Part shown: positions 23,264 to 24,810 of the stretch, in pieces
Layout: the number at the start of each line of letters is the position of its first letter
Numbering within the stretch: position 1 is the stretch's first letter
IMG/VR virus record: IMGVR_UViG_3300008999_000034
Span: 1 to 24,810 of that record
Origin: a virus
Direction: 5' to 3' (one strand)
Length of the DNA: 24,810 nucleotides
Notes under the pieces: model-generated
Told to the model about the DNA's origin: nothing
The model's database searches: none
The model's input: only the letters and a program-made list of their open reading frames with translations
Position numbers and translations under genes: made by a program

Positions 23264-23461
23264 CAGAACTTTGCTCTTCATCCGACACTGACCCTTACGG
23301 CAACTGTGAATTATCCTTACGAATTCTCCGCTTGGTACTCAAATGCCGCTTTTACAGGATCTGCTTTATCTAATAATAATCCTGTTACTATTTCTATCAA
23401 TGATTTTGATGATACCACCACTTGGTATGTACAGACTCAACTGGGAGATAATTACTACTAA
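23264..23461 (+). other. In-frame readthrough extension (or second half of a pseudogene)
   Basis: After the TGA the frame gives 65 more residues of similar beta-rich, Asn/Thr-rich character, including Y-P-Y-E-F-S-A-W-Y, N-P-V-T-I-S-I-N-D-F-D-D and T-T-T-W-Y-V-Q-T-Q-L-G, then TAA. A readthrough product would be 179 residues. The base after TGA is C (TGAC), a context often leaky in bacteria. The extension uses more C-ending codons than its neighbours. No independent start with a plausible leader is visible within it, so it is either read through or dead. Confidence 0.5.
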
Positions 23462-23470
23462 AGTTGGTTT

Positions 23471-23488
23471 TACGAAAGGATTTTCGTA
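23471..23488 (+). other. Perfect 7-bp hairpin in the gap before the 52-residue gene
   Basis: TACGAAA and TTTCGTA pair perfectly around a GGAT loop, ten bases after the TAA at 23461. The stem is followed by TCTTATAATA without a T run, so it is more likely an operator or a processing site than a standard terminator. Confidence 0.35.
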
Positions 23489-23512
23489 TCTTATAATAAA
23501 ACAAATAGTTAT

Positions 23513-23671
23513 ATGTCAAAAAACAGCGCAAAGCAAAGAATTACACAATTAAAAGAATGGTTAGTAACCTTTAAGAAAGGTGCTCCTGTACAAGAAGGTA
23601 AACGTACTTCTAAATTTTCTAAAGCAGATCATTACAAAAAGAAAAATAGATATGGCAAAAAAAGCAATTAA
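23513..23671 (+). CDS. Small basic protein (52 residues) overlapping thioredoxin
   Basis: ATG 23513 opens a 52-residue frame that ends TAA 23669-23671, 20 bases inside the thioredoxin gene in another frame. The protein starts with a helix (K-Q-R-I-T-Q-L-K-E-W-L-V-T-F) and continues P-V-Q-E-G-K-R-T-S-K-F-S-K-A-D-H-Y, ending in a cluster of Lys and Arg. Net charge is strongly positive with no membrane segment, so nucleic-acid or acidic-protein binding is possible. The EGKRTSKFSK-type segment looks conserved rather than random, and the gene fills what would otherwise be a gap of about 190 bases. Function is unknown. Confidence 0.62.
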   Translation: MSKNSAKQRITQLKEWLVTFKKGAPVQEGKRTSKFSKADHYKKKNRYGKKSN

Positions 23672-23915
23672 GTTTAGTGCTTCATGGTGCGGACCATGTA
23701 GATCTTACGCTCCGGTATGGAACAAGGTCAAAGAAGAAATCACAGACGGAGTAGAATACATTGAAGTAGATATTGATAGTGATACAAAAGGCTTAGCAGC
23801 TGAGTATCAAGTTAGATCTGTACCTACTACAGTCATTATTCAAGAAAACGGAGATACATCGAAACATGTAGGACTTCAGACTTCACAAAACCTTAAAGAA
23901 TTAATTTTATTTTAA
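23652..23915 (+). CDS. Short thioredoxin
   Basis: This 87-residue redox protein has W-C-G-P-C (C13, C16) and the cis-proline loop S-V-P-T-T (P58). The strand Y-I-E-V-D-I-D lies between them and G-D-T-S-K-H-V-G-L follows. It lacks the first strand and helix of full thioredoxins (about 105 residues), as in several phage forms. ATG 23652 (MAKKAIKFSASW) is chosen over in-frame upstream starts, since those would add a Lys/Leu-rich stretch that merely overlaps the 52-residue gene. The likely partner is the C-terminal CxxC of NrdA. The stop is one base before the next ATG. Confidence 0.93.
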   Translation: MAKKAIKFSASWCGPCRSYAPVWNKVKEEITDGVEYIEVDIDSDTKGLAAEYQVRSVPTTVIIQENGDTSKHVGLQTSQNLKELILF

Positions 23916-23916
23916 T

Positions 23917-24219
23917 ATGTTACGAAAACCAGATTCAATACCCTCTACAGATACGATCGTAAAAGATCCTGTTATGGAACCATTTTTCATCTCTAAATCT
24001 GCTAGTGGTGGATTTACAGTTTATGAAAGAGTTATTAAAGGAGACAACGATACTCCTTACATTAAGACAGTCTCTTACCCAGGTAATTTTGGAGCAGCAC
24101 TGAAAACAGTTGCAAGAGAATTACTTAATGGAGACCCTAATAAAAAAGTATATTCATTAAAAGAATATGCAGACCGTTGGAAGACAATAGGAAATTCCTT
24201 ATCTTCTATATTAGAATAA
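23917..24219 (+). CDS. Conserved small phage protein of unknown function
   Basis: This 100-residue protein has M-E-P-F-F-I-S-K-S, G-G-F-T-V-Y-E-R-V, Y-I-K-T-V-S-Y-P-G-N-F-G-A-A-L-K-T-V-A-R-E and a final helix with S-L-K-E-Y-A-D-R-W-K-T-I. The G-G-(F/Y)-T-V-Y-E to Y-P-x-N-F-x-x-A-L-K-x-(V/I)-A-R-E layout is one I associate with small proteins of T4-like marine phages, without a known role. It begins two bases after the thioredoxin TAA and ends at the next terminator, closing the nrd-thioredoxin unit. Confidence 0.82.
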   Translation: MLRKPDSIPSTDTIVKDPVMEPFFISKSASGGFTVYERVIKGDNDTPYIKTVSYPGNFGAALKTVARELLNGDPNKKVYSLKEYADRWKTIGNSLSSILE

Positions 24220-24238
24220 CGTTCGCCTATACGTTTTT
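24218..24238 (+). terminator. Probable Rho-independent terminator before queC
   Basis: AACGT pairs with ACGTT around the loop TCGCCTAT, followed by further T (five T in all). The 5' arm overlaps the last two bases of the preceding stop codon. The stem is short but the layout and position, in the only gap between the nrd-thioredoxin unit and queC, support it. Confidence 0.55.
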
Positions 24239-24268
24239 AATACCTGGCAATTTTTAAATATAATTAAG

Positions 24269-24810
24269 ATGGCAAAAAATGTTGTTGTAAGTCTAAGCGG
24301 AGGGATGGACTCCTCTACATTATTACTCAGATGTTTAAAAGAGTACGATCAAGTAACTGCTATATCTTTTGATTACGGTCAGAAGCATAGAGTTGAGCTA
24401 GAAAGAGCACAATCATTAGTAAATTATATTAATGAGACTTGCCCTTCTGATAACGAATGTTTCGGAGGTTGCAAGATTAACTATCAAGTTATTAAACTAG
24501 ACGGTTTAGTTAACTTACTAAATTCAGCACTAACTGAAGGAGGAGAAGATGTACCGGAAGGTCATTATGAAGAAGATAACATGAAAGCTACAGTAGTACC
24601 TAATAGGAACAAGATATTTGCTTCTTTAGTACAAGCAGTAGCATTATCAGCAGCTACATCTAATGGTAACGATACAGATATCGCATTAGGAATTCATGCT
24701 GGTGATCATGCAATCTATCCTGACTGTAGACAAGAGTTTAGAGATGCTGACGATAATGCCTTTAGATTAGGTAATTGGGAAGCTGAGAAAGTAGGGTATT
24801 TTACTCCTTA
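24269..24810 (+). CDS. queC: 7-cyano-7-deazaguanine (preQ0) synthase QueC, 3' end outside window
   Basis: The open frame from ATG 24269 runs off the right edge after 180 codons. QueC converts 7-carboxy-7-deazaguanine to preQ0 using ATP and ammonia. The PP-loop S-G-G-M-D-S-S is at residues 10-16, followed by F-D-Y-G-Q-K-H, V-P-N-R-N near 110-114, A-L-G-I-H-A-G-D-H near 139-147 and Y-P-D-C-R-Q-E-F near 150-157, all standard QueC blocks. An extra Cys-bearing segment (C58, C64, C68) lies where many bacterial QueC are shorter. The C-terminal zinc cysteines are beyond the edge. In phages QueC usually serves 7-deazaguanine modification of DNA rather than tRNA queuosine; its partners (FolE, QueD, QueE, DpdA) are not in this window. 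Confidence 0.95.
   Translation, partial: MAKNVVVSLSGGMDSSTLLLRCLKEYDQVTAISFDYGQKHRVELERAQSLVNYINETCPSDNECFGGCKINYQVIKLDGLVNLLNSALTEGGEDVPEGHYEEDNMKATVVPNRNKIFASLVQAVALSAATSNGNDTDIALGIHAGDHAIYPDCRQEFRDADDNAFRLGNWEAEKVGYFTP

Noticed and set aside
22922-23461. Alternative genetic code with TGA as Trp
   Set aside because: All other genes encode Trp by TGG and are intact under the standard code; two further TGA codons (14862, 18299) act as ordinary stops at expected protein ends.
23343-23552. 69-codon frame overlapping the readthrough region
   Set aside because: Leu/Ile-rich protein in a different frame that would overlap both the TGA-extension and the 52-residue gene; less plausible than either.
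23580-23915. Longer thioredoxin start upstream of 23652
   Set aside because: It would add a Lys/Leu-rich segment unlike any thioredoxin and overlap the 52-residue gene further; MAKKAIKFSASW from 23652 is the natural start.
1-24810. tRNA genes, CRISPR array, integrase or insertion sequence
   Set aside because: No cloverleaf-like gap, no regular spaced repeats outside the coding repeats of the tape measure gene, and no transposase or integrase motifs were found by reading all gaps and frames.

Overview
This 24.8 kb window is an interior piece of a lytic, contractile-tailed (T4-like, myovirus) phage genome. Every gene I can support lies on the + strand, genes are packed or overlap by 1-20 bases, and the DNA is AT-rich. 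Almost no gene has a purine-rich Shine-Dalgarno sequence in front of it. Starts are instead preceded by A/T-rich leaders, which points to a Bacteroidota (probably flavobacterial) host. That host call is an inference, not something seen directly. Both edges cut genes: the left-most gene lacks its 5' end and queC at the right lacks its 3' end.

Left to right: (1) 2-1373, a possible SGNH-type hydrolase, a glycosyltransferase-like protein and a small coiled-coil protein. (2) 1520-13478, the tail module: sheath, tube, a gp26-like tail/baseplate assembly protein whose gp51-like second half is reachable only by a +1 (or -2) frameshift at a run of seven T, a 1344-residue tape measure protein, a 62-residue protein, a gp48/gp54-like baseplate-tube protein, a LysM/gp53-like protein, a large probable hub protein and one more conserved protein. 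This order parallels the T4 cluster 26-51-27-28-29-48-54. (3) 13537-20097, the replication and recombination module: a compact, divergent family A DNA polymerase, an unknown 152-residue protein, a gp32-like single-strand-binding protein, UvsX recombinase, a FEN-type 5' nuclease, a cytidylyltransferase-fold protein and a DnaB/gp41-type helicase. (4) 20205-24810, nucleotide metabolism: class I ribonucleotide reductase NrdB and NrdA, a structural-looking gene interrupted by an in-frame TGA, a 52-residue basic protein overlapping a short thioredoxin, a conserved unknown protein, and queC.

How the genes fit together: the tail proteins build the injection machine. Polymerase, SSB, UvsX, nuclease and helicase form a T4-like recombination/replication set in which a family A polymerase replaces the T4 family B enzyme. 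NrdA, NrdB and thioredoxin supply deoxynucleotides. QueC makes preQ0, which in phages usually feeds 7-deazaguanine modification of DNA.

The most interesting signals are the recoding site at 4654-4661 with a GC-rich hairpin just after the zero-frame stop, the in-frame TGA at 23261 followed by 65 open codons, the altered active-site residues of the polymerase, the QueC gene, and a recurrent TATTTATAA motif before virion genes that may be the phage's late promoter. No tRNA, CRISPR array, insertion sequence or integrase gene was seen, and no stretch over 300 bases is without a gene once the frameshift and readthrough extensions are counted.
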